Assembly: GCA_034431315.1 (NCBI GenBank) | Contig: DAOUDK010000132.1 | Span: 1 to 64,000 of the forward strand | Direction: 5' to 3' | DNA length: 64,000 nucleotides | From: JAUWOY01 sp034431315 | GTDB lineage: Bacteria > Chloroflexota > Anaerolineae > VGOG01 | Shown here: piece after piece, positions 26,344-35,577 of the stretch | Position numbering within the stretch: the first letter of the stretch is position 1 | Layout: the number at the start of each line of letters is the position of its first letter | The notes under the pieces: model-generated | Database searches by the model: none | Told to the model about the DNA's origin: nothing | The model's input: only the letters and a program-made list of their open reading frames with translations | Translations under genes and position numbers: made by a program

Positions 26344-28356
26344 ATGCTGAGAGGGTTGCTGCACAATTTGAAGGCCCAGAATTCGGGTGCAGGGATCTCC
26401 AGGTATCATATGATTGCTCTGGTGGCAGCGATCAGTATGCTCTATCCCTTGCTTGATCGAAGTGTACCACGCGTGGACATGGTGACAAACGCCTTCATCT
26501 ATGTCTTGATGGCCTTGGGCATGAACATTATTCTGGGGTATGCTGGGCTCCTTTGTTTAGGATATGCTGCTTTCTTTGCCACTGGAGCTTATACCTGCGG
26601 CGTTCTATCTTCCAATCAGTTCCATCCAGCTTGGTCCGAACTTTTTCAACCATTGGCCTCGCTTGGGTTGGTATCGCAGGTGAGTGGTGGAGGCGCTGGC
26701 CCGGATGTTGTGCTATTCCACTTCAGCTTCTGGCTGGTCTTGCCACTGGCGGGATTGCTAGCAGCACTCTTGGGCGTCGTCTTCGGGGGTCCGGCTATCC
26801 GCGTCAGGGCCGGCTACTTGGCCGTCGTGACCATCGGTTTGGGGGAGATGGTGCCAGTACTGATTCTCAACTTGCAGTCTATCACTGGTGGAGCGATGGG
26901 CCTGACTGGTGTGAACAGCCCCTCGATTTTCGGCTATCGCTTCGGCCTCAATCCTGTCCCATATTACTATCTATTATTGTTTTTGGTGCTCCTCACTATC
27001 CTTGTCTGTTATCATCTCCAGGACTCGCGAATCGGTCGAGGCTGGAGAGCCATTCAGCAAGATGAGCAAGCAGCGGTATGCATGGGAGTGGATAAGTCCG
27101 GGCTCAAGGTCCTGGCATTTTCCATCGGAGCAACCTTGGGTGGTCTGGCCGGGGCGGTATACGCAAGCAAGCTTACCACGGCTTCCCCAGAGGCATTTAC
27201 TATGGCGATATCGACTATGCTCGTGGTCATAGTCGTCTTGGGAGGGAAAGGCAGCATTCCAGGGGTTGTCATTGCTGGCCTCTTCCTCTCGCTGCTGCAA
27301 TCGGTCATCCTTCCATCCCTTGGTGACCGCGTCCATGCGCTGGGTTATCAGTTGGACATTCAACACCTGCAAACCATACGGCTCATAGAGGCCATGCCAC
27401 TCTTCTTCGGCCTGATACTGGTAACGGTGATCATTTATCGTCCAGAGGGTTTGATCCCTTTCCTGTTTCGAGTTACATCTCTCGCTGAAGAAGATGTTAA
27501 GGTGGAACCTATACCAGGGAGAAGAATTAGCCTGACCATCAGGTCCCCTTCAGAGGTGTCGCGAGAGACATTTCTGTTGAAGACGGTTGATCTTACCAAG
27601 CATTTTGGCGGGATACACGCCCTGGAGTCGCTGGACGTTGAAGTGAAATCAGGCGATATTCTAGGCATGATCGGTCCAAATGGCTCGGGAAAGACAACGT
27701 TTTTTAATGTGCTCACCGGTCTGGAAACACCGGACAAGGGGAAAATCAAATTCCTCAATGAAGAGATCCAGGGATTGCCAGGCCACGTTATTGCTAGTAA
27801 AGGCATCTCGCGCAGCTTCCAAACCCTTCACCTGTTTCCCGACATGACTGTCCTGGAGAACCTTCTCGTTGGCCAACACGCTCTACTAGACGCAGGGCTG
27901 GCGGCATCCGTGCTGCGCACACCAGGCATGAGGGCGGAGGAGAAAGAAGCGCGTGAATGGGCCATGGAAGTATTGGGGATCTTTGGCAACCGTTTGCTAC
28001 CGCGTGTTGATCACCCAGCCATAAGTTTATCTTATGCCAACCGCAGGCGTTTGGAGATTGCCCGCGCACTGGCCGGTCGGCCCAGGCTGCTCTTGCTCGA
28101 TGAGCCAACGGCTGGAATGAATCCTGCTGAGACGCTAGAAATCATGGATCAATTGAGCGGCCTTCCGGATGTTGGGGTGACAACAATTATCATAGAGCAC
28201 AAACTACAAGTGGTCACGGCTATCTGCAACCGTGTGATAGCCCTCGACCACGGCATGAAAATCGCAGAGGGTAGTCCAGATGAAGTCCGCAACGACGCAG
28301 CGGTCCTCGAAGCCTATCTTGGAAGAGCACCAACCATCAGTGCTTCTTCGGTTTGA
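26344..28356 (+). CDS. Fused LivM permease and LivG ATP-binding protein
   Basis: This single 670-residue protein joins two importer parts. Residues 1 to about 385 are a LivM-like permease (ALGMNIILGYAGLLCLGYAA; WRAIQQDEQAAVCMGVD). After a linker, residues from about 415 form the LivG ATPase with Walker A GPNGSGKTTFFN, signature ISLSYANRRRLEIARAL (a relaxed form of LSGG) and Walker B RLLLLDEPTAGMNP. The fusion fixes one ATPase to one permease half; the other ATPase is the next gene. ATG 26344 follows GGGAGG. Confidence 0.92.
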   Translation: MLRGLLHNLKAQNSGAGISRYHMIALVAAISMLYPLLDRSVPRVDMVTNAFIYVLMALGMNIILGYAGLLCLGYAAFFATGAYTCGVLSSNQFHPAWSELFQPLASLGLVSQVSGGGAGPDVVLFHFSFWLVLPLAGLLAALLGVVFGGPAIRVRAGYLAVVTIGLGEMVPVLILNLQSITGGAMGLTGVNSPSIFGYRFGLNPVPYYYLLLFLVLLTILVCYHLQDSRIGRGWRAIQQDEQAAVCMGVDKSGLKVLAFSIGATLGGLAGAVYASKLTTASPEAFTMAISTMLVVIVVLGGKGSIPGVVIAGLFLSLLQSVILPSLGDRVHALGYQLDIQHLQTIRLIEAMPLFFGLILVTVIIYRPEGLIPFLFRVTSLAEEDVKVEPIPGRRISLTIRSPSEVSRETFLLKTVDLTKHFGGIHALESLDVEVKSGDILGMIGPNGSGKTTFFNVLTGLETPDKGKIKFLNEEIQGLPGHVIASKGISRSFQTLHLFPDMTVLENLLVGQHALLDAGLAASVLRTPGMRAEEKEAREWAMEVLGIFGNRLLPRVDHPAISLSYANRRRLEIARALAGRPRLLLLDEPTAGMNPAETLEIMDQLSGLPDVGVTTIIIEHKLQVVTAICNRVIALDHGMKIAEGSPDEVRNDAAVLEAYLGRAPTISASSV

Positions 28357-29047
28357 AGATGTCTACATCAGCTACGGCCCTCTAGAGGTTCTGGCAGGCA
28401 TAAACCTAGAGATAGCGGAGGGAGAAATTGTCTGTCTCCTCGGGGGCAATGCCTCAGGCAAAACGACCACGTTGAGATCTGTGATTGGACTCGTCCCTTG
28501 CCGAAAAGGTGCAATTTACGTCATGGGGCAGAATATTCGTGGGATGCGTACCTCACAGATCGTGCGTTTAGGTGTGGGCGTTGTACCAGAGGCCCGTAGG
28601 CTCTTCCACCGCATGTCTGTCTTGGAGAATCTCATGATGGGGGCCTATACGAGGGAAGAAGACCAGGGAGTCCAGGAAGATTTGGAGCGGGTCTACGAAC
28701 TATTTCCTCATCTGTACGAAAGGCGTGACCAACAAGCTGGCACCTTAAGTGGAGGAGAGCAGCAGATGGTAGCTATGGGTCGCGCGCTGATGTCTCGCCC
28801 CAAGCTTCTCCTTATGGACGAGCCCTCCATGGGACTCTCACCAAAGCTGGTTCAAGAGAACTTTGACACTATACAAACCATTAACCAACAAGGCGCTACT
28901 GTGTTCCTTGTTGAACAGAATGCTCACATGGCCTTGAGTATAGCGGATCGTGGATATGTTCTGCAAACGGGCAATATGGCCGTGTCGGGAGCTGCATCCT
29001 ATCTGCGCAGCAATGACTTGGTTCAAAGGGCGTATCTGGGAGAGTGA
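28280..29047 (+). CDS. LivF-type ABC ATP-binding protein
   Basis: This is the second ATPase of the branched-chain-type importer. Walker A reads LGGNASGKTTTL, the signature is LSGGEQQMVAMGRAL and Walker B is LLLMDEPSMGLSP, all LivF-like. The longest reading starts at ATG 28280, overlapping the previous gene by 77 bases, which is unusual. GTG 28340 (giving VLLRFEDVYISYG) would shorten the overlap to 17 bases and fits the family N-terminus better, but neither has a strong ribosome-binding site. Confidence 0.88.
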   Translation: MKSATTQRSSKPILEEHQPSVLLRFEDVYISYGPLEVLAGINLEIAEGEIVCLLGGNASGKTTTLRSVIGLVPCRKGAIYVMGQNIRGMRTSQIVRLGVGVVPEARRLFHRMSVLENLMMGAYTREEDQGVQEDLERVYELFPHLYERRDQQAGTLSGGEQQMVAMGRALMSRPKLLLMDEPSMGLSPKLVQENFDTIQTINQQGATVFLVEQNAHMALSIADRGYVLQTGNMAVSGAASYLRSNDLVQRAYLGE

Positions 29048-29094
29048 ACCCTTCCCCTAGCAGGATTACAGAGATTTGTAAAGGAGGATAAACA

Positions 29095-30126
29095 ATGGCA
29101 CGAGCGATTATCACCCCCAAAGCATTGAAGGAGAGGATCGACAAGATACCAAGGGTAGACTTGGCAGCGCTTCCCACCCCTCTCCAGGAGTGCGCTCATT
29201 TCTCACAAACGCTGGGAGGTCCCCGGGTGTTCATCAAGAGGGATGACCTCACCGGTTTGGCCTTCGGGGGCAACAAAGTGAGAAAGCTTGAATTCACTAT
29301 GGCCGACCTGGTCAGCAAAGGCACTGAGGTGGTCATAGCTGGCGCTTCCGAGCAGTCGAACTTTTGCCGTCAGACGGCTGCATGTGCCGCAAAGTTGGGC
29401 ATGAAAGCTATTTTGATCTTGAAGGGAGATCCCAAGGCCGAAATACAGGGCAACCTGCTGGTCGACCATCTCTTGGGGGCAGAAATCAGGCTTCAAAAGC
29501 TAGAAAGCATATCCAAGGTTCACCAAGCCATGTACGAGTTGGCCGACGAACTTAGGAAGAAAGGAGTGAAGGCTCAGGCTCTGACAGGCTTTGAGCCTCT
29601 GGCTTCGATTGCCTATGTTGGGTGCATGCTGGAGATCGTGAGCCAGTGCAAGGAGAAAGGTATCTGGCCCGATTACGTATTCGTAAACTCCGCTACCGGG
29701 ACCCAGGCGGGGCTGGAGGTAGGGGCCAGAGCCTTGGGCTGCGACTTCAAGATAGTGGGTGTATCTGCGGGTCCCAGCCTGGAAGGGTACGATACTATTA
29801 GTGCCCGTCTGGCGGAGGTGGCAAACTGGGTAGCCGATAGGTTGGATCTCGAGCTGTCTTTCAAAGCCGAGGAGATATGTAACAGCCAAGCGTATGTAGG
29901 AGAAGGATACGCCAAGGTGACCGAAGCCGGAATCGAGGCCATAAGGCTGATGGCCAGCACCGAAGGGATCATATTGGACCCCGTCTACACCGGCAAGGCT
30001 GTAGCCGGGCTCATCGACTTCATCCGCCGGGGCGAGATCGGTCCTGATCAGACCGTCGTCTATGTGCATACCGGTGGCACTCCTGCCATATTCGCCTATC
30101 AGAAAGAACTCACGGCAGGAGCCTAG
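29095..30126 (+). CDS. D-cysteine desulfhydrase / ACC deaminase family PLP enzyme
   Basis: This fold-type II PLP enzyme of 343 residues. The Schiff-base Lys61 lies in FGGNKVRKLEF, preceded by VFIKRDDLTGLA, and the cofactor-stacking segment GASEQSNFCRQTAACAAKLG is characteristic. Relatives eliminate the beta substituent of D-cysteine, L-cysteate or open the ring of aminocyclopropane carboxylate, releasing 2-aminoacrylate or an imine. The motifs do not decide among these. ATG 29095 follows AAGGAGG. A RidA imine hydrolase gene follows, which is a sensible partner. Confidence 0.82.
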   Translation: MARAIITPKALKERIDKIPRVDLAALPTPLQECAHFSQTLGGPRVFIKRDDLTGLAFGGNKVRKLEFTMADLVSKGTEVVIAGASEQSNFCRQTAACAAKLGMKAILILKGDPKAEIQGNLLVDHLLGAEIRLQKLESISKVHQAMYELADELRKKGVKAQALTGFEPLASIAYVGCMLEIVSQCKEKGIWPDYVFVNSATGTQAGLEVGARALGCDFKIVGVSAGPSLEGYDTISARLAEVANWVADRLDLELSFKAEEICNSQAYVGEGYAKVTEAGIEAIRLMASTEGIILDPVYTGKAVAGLIDFIRRGEIGPDQTVVYVHTGGTPAIFAYQKELTAGA

Positions 30127-30282
30127 TTACTTGAAACGATCAAATGTCAGTCGGAAGTTTCCAGGGCGAGGAAAGACTTCTCCCTAAAACCCTGAGGAAC
30201 TCGTCATGATGTCTTGACTAACTTACAAGTAAGGATTGACAGCGCTGTCCTTACACAATTGCAATATTTAAGGAGGTATGCT

Positions 30283-30672
30283 ATGCAACCACGTCCAGTG
30301 AACCTGAAACCCGGGGCGCTCATTTCGCCAGCGATCGTCATCGGCAACCTTGTTTTTACCGCAGGCCATGCAGGCTTCGTGCCTGGAACCCGTGAGGCGC
30401 CGGCCGGCATCGAGGCTCAGACGGTGCAAACGTTAGAGAATTTGAAATCTGTCTTAGAAGCAGCGGGCACTTCCCTGGAACATGTCGTCAAGGTGAATAT
30501 TTTCCTCACCAACATTGCTGATGATTTTGCAGCCATGAACCAGGCCTATCGCCGCTATTTCCCCGACAATCCGCCGGCCCGCACCACGGTTGGCATCGCT
30601 GCACTGTCGCATCCCGAGCTGTTGGTTGAGATCGATATGGTTGCTGTGCTGCCCGATAGGGTTGCATCATGA
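30283..30672 (+). CDS. RidA-family enamine/imine deaminase (copy 1)
   Basis: RidA proteins hydrolyse reactive enamines and imines released by PLP enzymes to keto acids and ammonia. This 129-residue protein has the family segments GNLVFTAGHAG, QTVQTLENLKSVLEAAGTSL and YFPDNPPARTTVGIAAL, with the conserved Arg that binds the substrate carboxylate. ATG 30283 follows AGGAGG at 30271-30276; upstream in-frame starts lack one. It is about 85 percent identical by eye to the copy at 39750. It follows the desulfhydrase-like gene, which can generate 2-aminoacrylate. Confidence 0.9.
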   Translation: MQPRPVNLKPGALISPAIVIGNLVFTAGHAGFVPGTREAPAGIEAQTVQTLENLKSVLEAAGTSLEHVVKVNIFLTNIADDFAAMNQAYRRYFPDNPPARTTVGIAALSHPELLVEIDMVAVLPDRVAS

Positions 30673-30903
30673 CCACGCCGATTCTTGACTTAGTACGCAT
30701 GCCCTAGCTGGAGGCTTGATTCGCGTTGGGACTGTGCGCCTGAAGATTATTCTCACCGATTCGTTGAAATTCCTTCGATGAGGGAGTGCGAGTCATTCCC
30801 CGGGGGCTGTGGTACCTTTCCACTGCTCATACGGAAGGGGATGTGGAGTTCACATTAGGGGCCGTAAAGTCGGCCCTGCGGAGACTAGCGGTACGGAGAA
30901 AGG
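30668..30903 (+). pseudogene. Composite remnant: creatininase start joined to aminotransferase end
   Basis: The first part (about 30668-30755) begins MTTPILDLVRMP then has stops, and its bases match the dead creatininase gene at 40136. From about 30755 the sequence matches the last part of the class-III aminotransferase gene at 22501. From 30780 it is open without stops and encodes EGVRVIPRGLWYLSTAHTEG, and then DVEFTLGAVKSAL. Most differences from the intact copy in that stretch are synonymous, which suggests it was once a functional paralogue before deletion. It lies just ahead of a second binding-protein gene, as the intact copy does. Confidence 0.75.
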
Positions 30904-31004
30904 AGGTGGGGTAAGGGGTAAAATGAAAAAAGCAAGTTTGAGCCGTTTCACAAGTGTGAGCGCAGGCAAAAGTCTAAACAAGAAGAGTTTCAAGGAGGTA
31001 AAAA

Positions 31005-32402
31005 ATGAACGCGATTGATAACCTAGTGAGTGATGTCCGTGGAGGGCGCATCAGTCGGAGGACTTTCCTCAAGCGAACCGTGGCAATGGGCTTTTCCCTG
31101 CCCGCTGCCCTAGCAATGTTGGGGGCCTGTGCGCCGAAAGCCACCCCTACCCCTACACCAGCGGCGACGCCCACCCCAGTTCCCGAGCCCACCAAGCTCG
31201 GTGGAGCCATCACCTGCACCTACATGTCCGCTGAGACCTACGATGCCGCGGCCAGGGATCTAGTTCCCTCTTTCGAAGAGAAGTACGGCACCAAGGTGAC
31301 CATCGCTGCCTTCCCCTGGATGACCCTGGTCAAGAACAACACCACTGACTTGCTAACCGGTGCTGGTCTCTACGACGTCCAGTCCGGGGCGGTGAATGCC
31401 AACTTGTGGGCCTACTATGAGCCACTGGATCCTTATATCGAGCGGGATAACTGGGAAATGCCCTACGTGCCGGGTCTGGCGGAGAAGACGGCTCACTTCG
31501 AGGGGCAGGCTTGCGGCGTTCCCTACTCGGCAGATTGTTACGGCATGGTCGTACGTGCCGACCTCCTAGAAGAGGCCGGGATCGATGTCCCCACGACAGA
31601 ATCCTGGACTTGGGACCAGTTCGACGAAATCATCGCCGAGTTGCACGCCAGATACAGCGGCCAGGGGATCAGCGGTTTCGTCTTGGCCGGAGGCGCGGTA
31701 GACCAGAATGGGCCTTTCTTCTGGGGTCGCTACGACGGCTACCACTTCACCAAAGATGTGGTTATGAAACACGACCCTGACAAGGCGATCGCAGCCTGGA
31801 AGCGCCTGAAGGCAGAGTTGGCCTATTGCCCGGACAACGTCATGGGGCTTAGCATCGATGAGGCCAACGCCGTCTTCTTGCAGGGCAAGGCTTGCATATT
31901 GGATTGCTGGCCCAGTTTCATCCGCGCCGCCCTCAAGGACCCCGAGCAGTCGCTAGTAGTGGACAAGTGGGCCTTCATACCCTACCCTGCGCCGGGCTTC
32001 AGTTACCTGTCCTTGTGGGACATTCTCATCAGCAAGTTCTCCAAGAACAAGGACGCGGGCTGGGAGTGGATCAAGTTCTACGTGAACCCTGAGAACGACA
32101 AGACGCTGTTCTTCGAGAAATACGGCATAGGCCCTACCATGGTCACCACCTATGAGGATCCCGACCTATTGGCCAAGCACTCTAATGACTTCCCCGCAAC
32201 CAAGACCAACTTGGCACGGGCCATGCGGCCCGTAGTCACCGATGAGGCCGAGTGGTTCCTGAACCAGGTAACCAATGAGGTGCTCAGCGGGATAACCAGC
32301 CCCGAGGAAGCCATCACGAAGCTGAACGACGGGTTGGCCGGCATGCAGGGAACCAGGCCGGAATACGAAATTGCCATCGTGCAAGGCTTAGTGGAAGAGT
32401 AA
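31005..32402 (+). CDS. ABC solute-binding lipoprotein, sugar type, with Tat-like signal
   Basis: This extracellular binding protein (family 1, maltose/multiple-sugar type) has 465 residues. The N-terminus carries a twin-arginine motif SRRTFLKR followed by a hydrophobic stretch and lipobox LGAC (Cys42), so it is probably exported by Tat and lipid-anchored. A TPTPTPAATPTP linker follows. The mature domain contains PYSADCYGMVVRADLLEEAG, the usual hinge region. ATG 31005 follows AAGGAGG. It leads a complete importer (two permeases and an ATPase). Its ligand may be a sugar, an oligosaccharide or a polyol-like compound. Confidence 0.9.
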   Translation: MNAIDNLVSDVRGGRISRRTFLKRTVAMGFSLPAALAMLGACAPKATPTPTPAATPTPVPEPTKLGGAITCTYMSAETYDAAARDLVPSFEEKYGTKVTIAAFPWMTLVKNNTTDLLTGAGLYDVQSGAVNANLWAYYEPLDPYIERDNWEMPYVPGLAEKTAHFEGQACGVPYSADCYGMVVRADLLEEAGIDVPTTESWTWDQFDEIIAELHARYSGQGISGFVLAGGAVDQNGPFFWGRYDGYHFTKDVVMKHDPDKAIAAWKRLKAELAYCPDNVMGLSIDEANAVFLQGKACILDCWPSFIRAALKDPEQSLVVDKWAFIPYPAPGFSYLSLWDILISKFSKNKDAGWEWIKFYVNPENDKTLFFEKYGIGPTMVTTYEDPDLLAKHSNDFPATKTNLARAMRPVVTDEAEWFLNQVTNEVLSGITSPEEAITKLNDGLAGMQGTRPEYEIAIVQGLVEE

Positions 32403-32412
32403 CCGTAGGTGT

Positions 32413-32446
32413 GGGGCAGGGCAGTGTTCCTGCATTGCCCTGCCCC
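32413..32446 (+). terminator. Hairpin after the second binding-protein gene
   Basis: GGGGCAGGGCAGTG (32413-32426) pairs with CATTGCCCTGCCCC (32433-32446) with one G-T pair and a six-base loop. It sits in the same place as the hairpin after the other binding-protein gene and may set the binding-protein to permease ratio. Confidence 0.6.
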
Positions 32447-32632
32447 AAAACCCTTTGGCCTAAAGACTGGAAGGCTGCCCTTCTCTCGATTTGTGCTACA
32501 AGAGGGATGGGTATGCTTTTGGACGGAGTACGGATTGGGGAATCAACTCAATACAAGGTGGATCCACTAAGACGTTGGAAGGGGCGGGTTACGACTTCAT
32601 TCGCCATCAACATTTGAATTTCGGGAGCGAGA

Positions 32633-33535
32633 ATGGCAAAACGTAATCCTTTTTTGAGTGAAACGATATTACTATTGCTCTTCTTGGTGCCGCTGCTTCT
32701 GGTCCTAGCCACTACAGATCTGTACCCTCTGGCTTTCTCGACCTATCTGAGCACCACCTCTTGGTCCTTGATCGACCGCGGAGCCAGCGCTCACTGGGTG
32801 GGGTTGAGCAATTTCCAGAACGTATTGAGAGATACCATATTCCTTGATTCCTTCAGAACCAGTTTGAAGTTCTCCTTAGGGGCCACGGCCGCAGAATTGA
32901 TCCTAGGACTAATCATCGCTTACATGGTAGTGGGAGAGAGCAAGACAATGCGTGTGGTCAGGACCATCTTGCTCATACCCATGTTCATCCCTGGCGTGGT
33001 GGTGGGCACCATGTGGAGGATGATGTTAAACGTCAATGCCGGGATAGCGAACTACCTGTTGAGCAAGGTAGGGATCCCTCCTTTGAGCTGGTTCAGCGCA
33101 CCGGGAACAGCCTTGCCTTCCACTATCTTGGTTGACATCTGGTATTCTACCCCTTTCGTCATGATCATCCTGGTCGCGGGCATAACTACTTTGCCAGCCA
33201 ATCCAGTACGGGCAGCCATGGTGGACGGAGCCTCACGCTGGCAGATATTCAGGTATATCATGCTACCCTTGCTGGCGCCCATAATCACCGTGGCGGCGCT
33301 TTTCCGTTTCATTGGCTCATTCTTCGTCTTGGATCATATATATACTACCACCTACGGAGGGCCAGGCTTCATGACCAATGTGATGAGCTTTCATCTATAT
33401 AGACAAGGGCTATCCCACTTCAAACTATCATACGTAGCAGCGGCATCTTGGCTGATGATAGGGTTCTCCTTGATCGTAATCGTGGTGCTGACGGCGATAC
33501 GTAGACTACTCGAAAGGTCAGCCGCAACAGGTTAA
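32633..33535 (+). CDS. ABC permease, MalF/UgpA type
   Basis: This 300-residue integral membrane protein is one half of the channel of the sugar-type importer. Hydrophobic segments run throughout, and the cytoplasmic EAA-type loop reads RAAMVDGASRWQIFRYIMLP, the ATPase contact. ATG 32633 follows GGGAGCGAG. A 230-base gap with the hairpin at 32413 separates it from the binding protein gene. Confidence 0.92.
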   Translation: MAKRNPFLSETILLLLFLVPLLLVLATTDLYPLAFSTYLSTTSWSLIDRGASAHWVGLSNFQNVLRDTIFLDSFRTSLKFSLGATAAELILGLIIAYMVVGESKTMRVVRTILLIPMFIPGVVVGTMWRMMLNVNAGIANYLLSKVGIPPLSWFSAPGTALPSTILVDIWYSTPFVMIILVAGITTLPANPVRAAMVDGASRWQIFRYIMLPLLAPIITVAALFRFIGSFFVLDHIYTTTYGGPGFMTNVMSFHLYRQGLSHFKLSYVAAASWLMIGFSLIVIVVLTAIRRLLERSAATG

Positions 33536-33570
33536 ATCCACGCTTGATTTCAGCGCCGGGAGGCCATGTT

Positions 33571-34434
33571 ATGCAAAGAGCATATATTCGAGCCCAGATG
33601 GGAGAAGGGCTTTTCACCTTCTTTCGAGCGGTGGTCATCATCCTCTCCCTTCTCTTCGTCATCGTACCCTTGGTCTGGCTCTTCATCAATAGCATCAAGA
33701 TGCCCCTGGAGTGGCTTTCTATCCCCCCGGTCATCATTCCCTCAAAGATCACCTTTGAGAACTACATACAGTTATTTACCAATCCCTACTCTGATGTTCT
33801 TCTCTGTCTGAAGAACTCGATCATCATCACCCTGGCTGCCACGACTCTTTCCGTGCTCATCGGATCCTTGGCCGCCTATTCTCTGACCCACCTGCAACTA
33901 CCTTTCAAGATAGTGCCTCTACTGGCCGGCATGGTATTGCTGCTGGGTTTCTACCCCAAGATCACCGCAGTCATCCCCTATTTTGTCATCATGAGGAACC
34001 TCGGTCTGATGGACACTCAGATCGCCATAATCATCGCTTTTGTGGGTTTGAACCTACCCCGGACCGTCTGGTTGATGATGACCTTTTATGAGGAGCTGCC
34101 GAAGGAGATCGAACAATCGGCCATGTTGGATGGATGTGGTCCTTGGGGGCGCTTCTACAAGATAGTTCTGCCCCTGGCCGCGCCAGGGATGGCCGTGGCT
34201 GCTATTCTAAGTGCACTCTTGTGCTGGATCGAGTTCATGATCGCATCCAGCCTGGCCATCGTCAACGCGAAGACCCTGCCCATTGCCGTATCTGCATATC
34301 TGCAAGACAAGGGCATGCATTGGGGTCCCATGTCCGCGCTAGGGACTCTCACCGTAGTGCCGGTGATTTTCTTTTGCATATTCGTCCAGAAATACCTGGT
34401 CCGGGGCTTGACCTTTGGCGCTATCAAGGAGTAA
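33571..34434 (+). CDS. ABC permease, MalG/UgpE type
   Basis: This is the second channel half of the sugar-type importer. Its EAA loop reads EQSAMLDGCGPWGRFYKIVLP, and the C-terminus VRGLTFGAIKE is typical of MalG-like permeases. ATG 33571 follows GGGAGG; an upstream TTG at 33544 is less likely. About 287 residues. Confidence 0.92.
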   Translation: MQRAYIRAQMGEGLFTFFRAVVIILSLLFVIVPLVWLFINSIKMPLEWLSIPPVIIPSKITFENYIQLFTNPYSDVLLCLKNSIIITLAATTLSVLIGSLAAYSLTHLQLPFKIVPLLAGMVLLLGFYPKITAVIPYFVIMRNLGLMDTQIAIIIAFVGLNLPRTVWLMMTFYEELPKEIEQSAMLDGCGPWGRFYKIVLPLAAPGMAVAAILSALLCWIEFMIASSLAIVNAKTLPIAVSAYLQDKGMHWGPMSALGTLTVVPVIFFCIFVQKYLVRGLTFGAIKE

Positions 34435-34452
34435 CTTCTCCGGAGGTTTGTG

Positions 34453-35577
34453 ATGGCTACTGTGCGTATGGTGAACCTGACCAAGTACTTCGGTAAGGTG
34501 GGCGCTGTGAAGGGCCTTAACTTGGTGGCAGAAGACAAACGGTTTCTCACCTTGCTCGGACCAAGCGGGTGTGGAAAGAGCACTACCCTCAATATGATCG
34601 CTGGCCTGGAGACACCAACCGATGGGGAAATATACCTGGATGAGATCTCAATCAACAAGGTACCTCCAGCCTACAGGAACGTGGCCATGGTCTTCCAGAC
34701 CTACGCCTTGTACCCTCATATGAGTGTCTGGAATAACCTAGCCTTCGCCTTGAAGATACACAAGGAACCAAAGGGGGTCATAGAGAAGAAGGTCGAAGAG
34801 ACGGCAACGATGTTGGGCATCGCAGACCTTTTAGATCGTAGACCTAGAGAGTTGAGCGGCGGCCAGAGACAGAGGGTAGCCCTGGGTCGAGCCATAGTGA
34901 GGGACCCCAAGGTGTTTCTGCTTGACGAACCCCTGAGTAACCTGGATGCTGCTTTGCGCTTGCAAATGAGGGCTGAATTGAAACTCCTGTTCGACAGGCT
35001 GCAGGCTACAGTGATATACGTCACACATGATCAAGCCGAGGCCATGACTATGAGCGACAAAGTCGCCATCCTGAAAGACGGGGTGCTACAACAAGTGGGC
35101 TCTCCCTTAGAGATATACTACAAGCCCGTGAACAAGTTTGTAGCTGGCTTCGTGGGTAGCCCTAGCATGAACTTCATCGATTGTACTTTGAGGGCGGAGG
35201 GAGAGGCGATCTTTATCCGAACAGCCGATTTCGAGCTGTCTCTGCATGAGTTGACCTCTGGCAGCCGATTGGAATCCCATTTCGGCAAAGATCTTGTGTT
35301 GGGGATAAGACCCGAAGATCTACACCTCGACGCGAAGGAGGACTCCAGCATGATAAGGGGGAAAGCAGCGGTGGTGGAGCACTTGGGTTCTGGCACCATC
35401 ATACTGTTAGACACCGGTTCCCAGATGCTTACCCTTGTTGCCCAGGGCAGCGCAACAGTTCGATTGGGTGAGAATTTATCGGTTCGAGTTGATATGGATA
35501 CGATATATCTATTCGAAAAGGATAGCGAGAAGTCGCTATTGACGCCGGAACTGGCTATTTTAGGAGGTGTTTTGTGA
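34453..35577 (+). CDS. ABC transporter ATP-binding protein, MalK/UgpC type
   Basis: This ATPase drives the sugar-type importer. It has Walker A GPSGCGKSTTL (residues 36-46), Q-loop VFQTYALYPHM, signature LSGGQRQRVALGRA, Walker B VFLLDEPLSNLDA and the switch His in VTHDQAEAM. A C-terminal TOBE/OB extension from about residue 235 is the regulatory domain of this family. ATG 34453 is better spaced from GGAGG than GTG 34450. The stop overlaps the GTG start of the SDR gene. Confidence 0.93.
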   Translation: MATVRMVNLTKYFGKVGAVKGLNLVAEDKRFLTLLGPSGCGKSTTLNMIAGLETPTDGEIYLDEISINKVPPAYRNVAMVFQTYALYPHMSVWNNLAFALKIHKEPKGVIEKKVEETATMLGIADLLDRRPRELSGGQRQRVALGRAIVRDPKVFLLDEPLSNLDAALRLQMRAELKLLFDRLQATVIYVTHDQAEAMTMSDKVAILKDGVLQQVGSPLEIYYKPVNKFVAGFVGSPSMNFIDCTLRAEGEAIFIRTADFELSLHELTSGSRLESHFGKDLVLGIRPEDLHLDAKEDSSMIRGKAAVVEHLGSGTIILLDTGSQMLTLVAQGSATVRLGENLSVRVDMDTIYLFEKDSEKSLLTPELAILGGVL

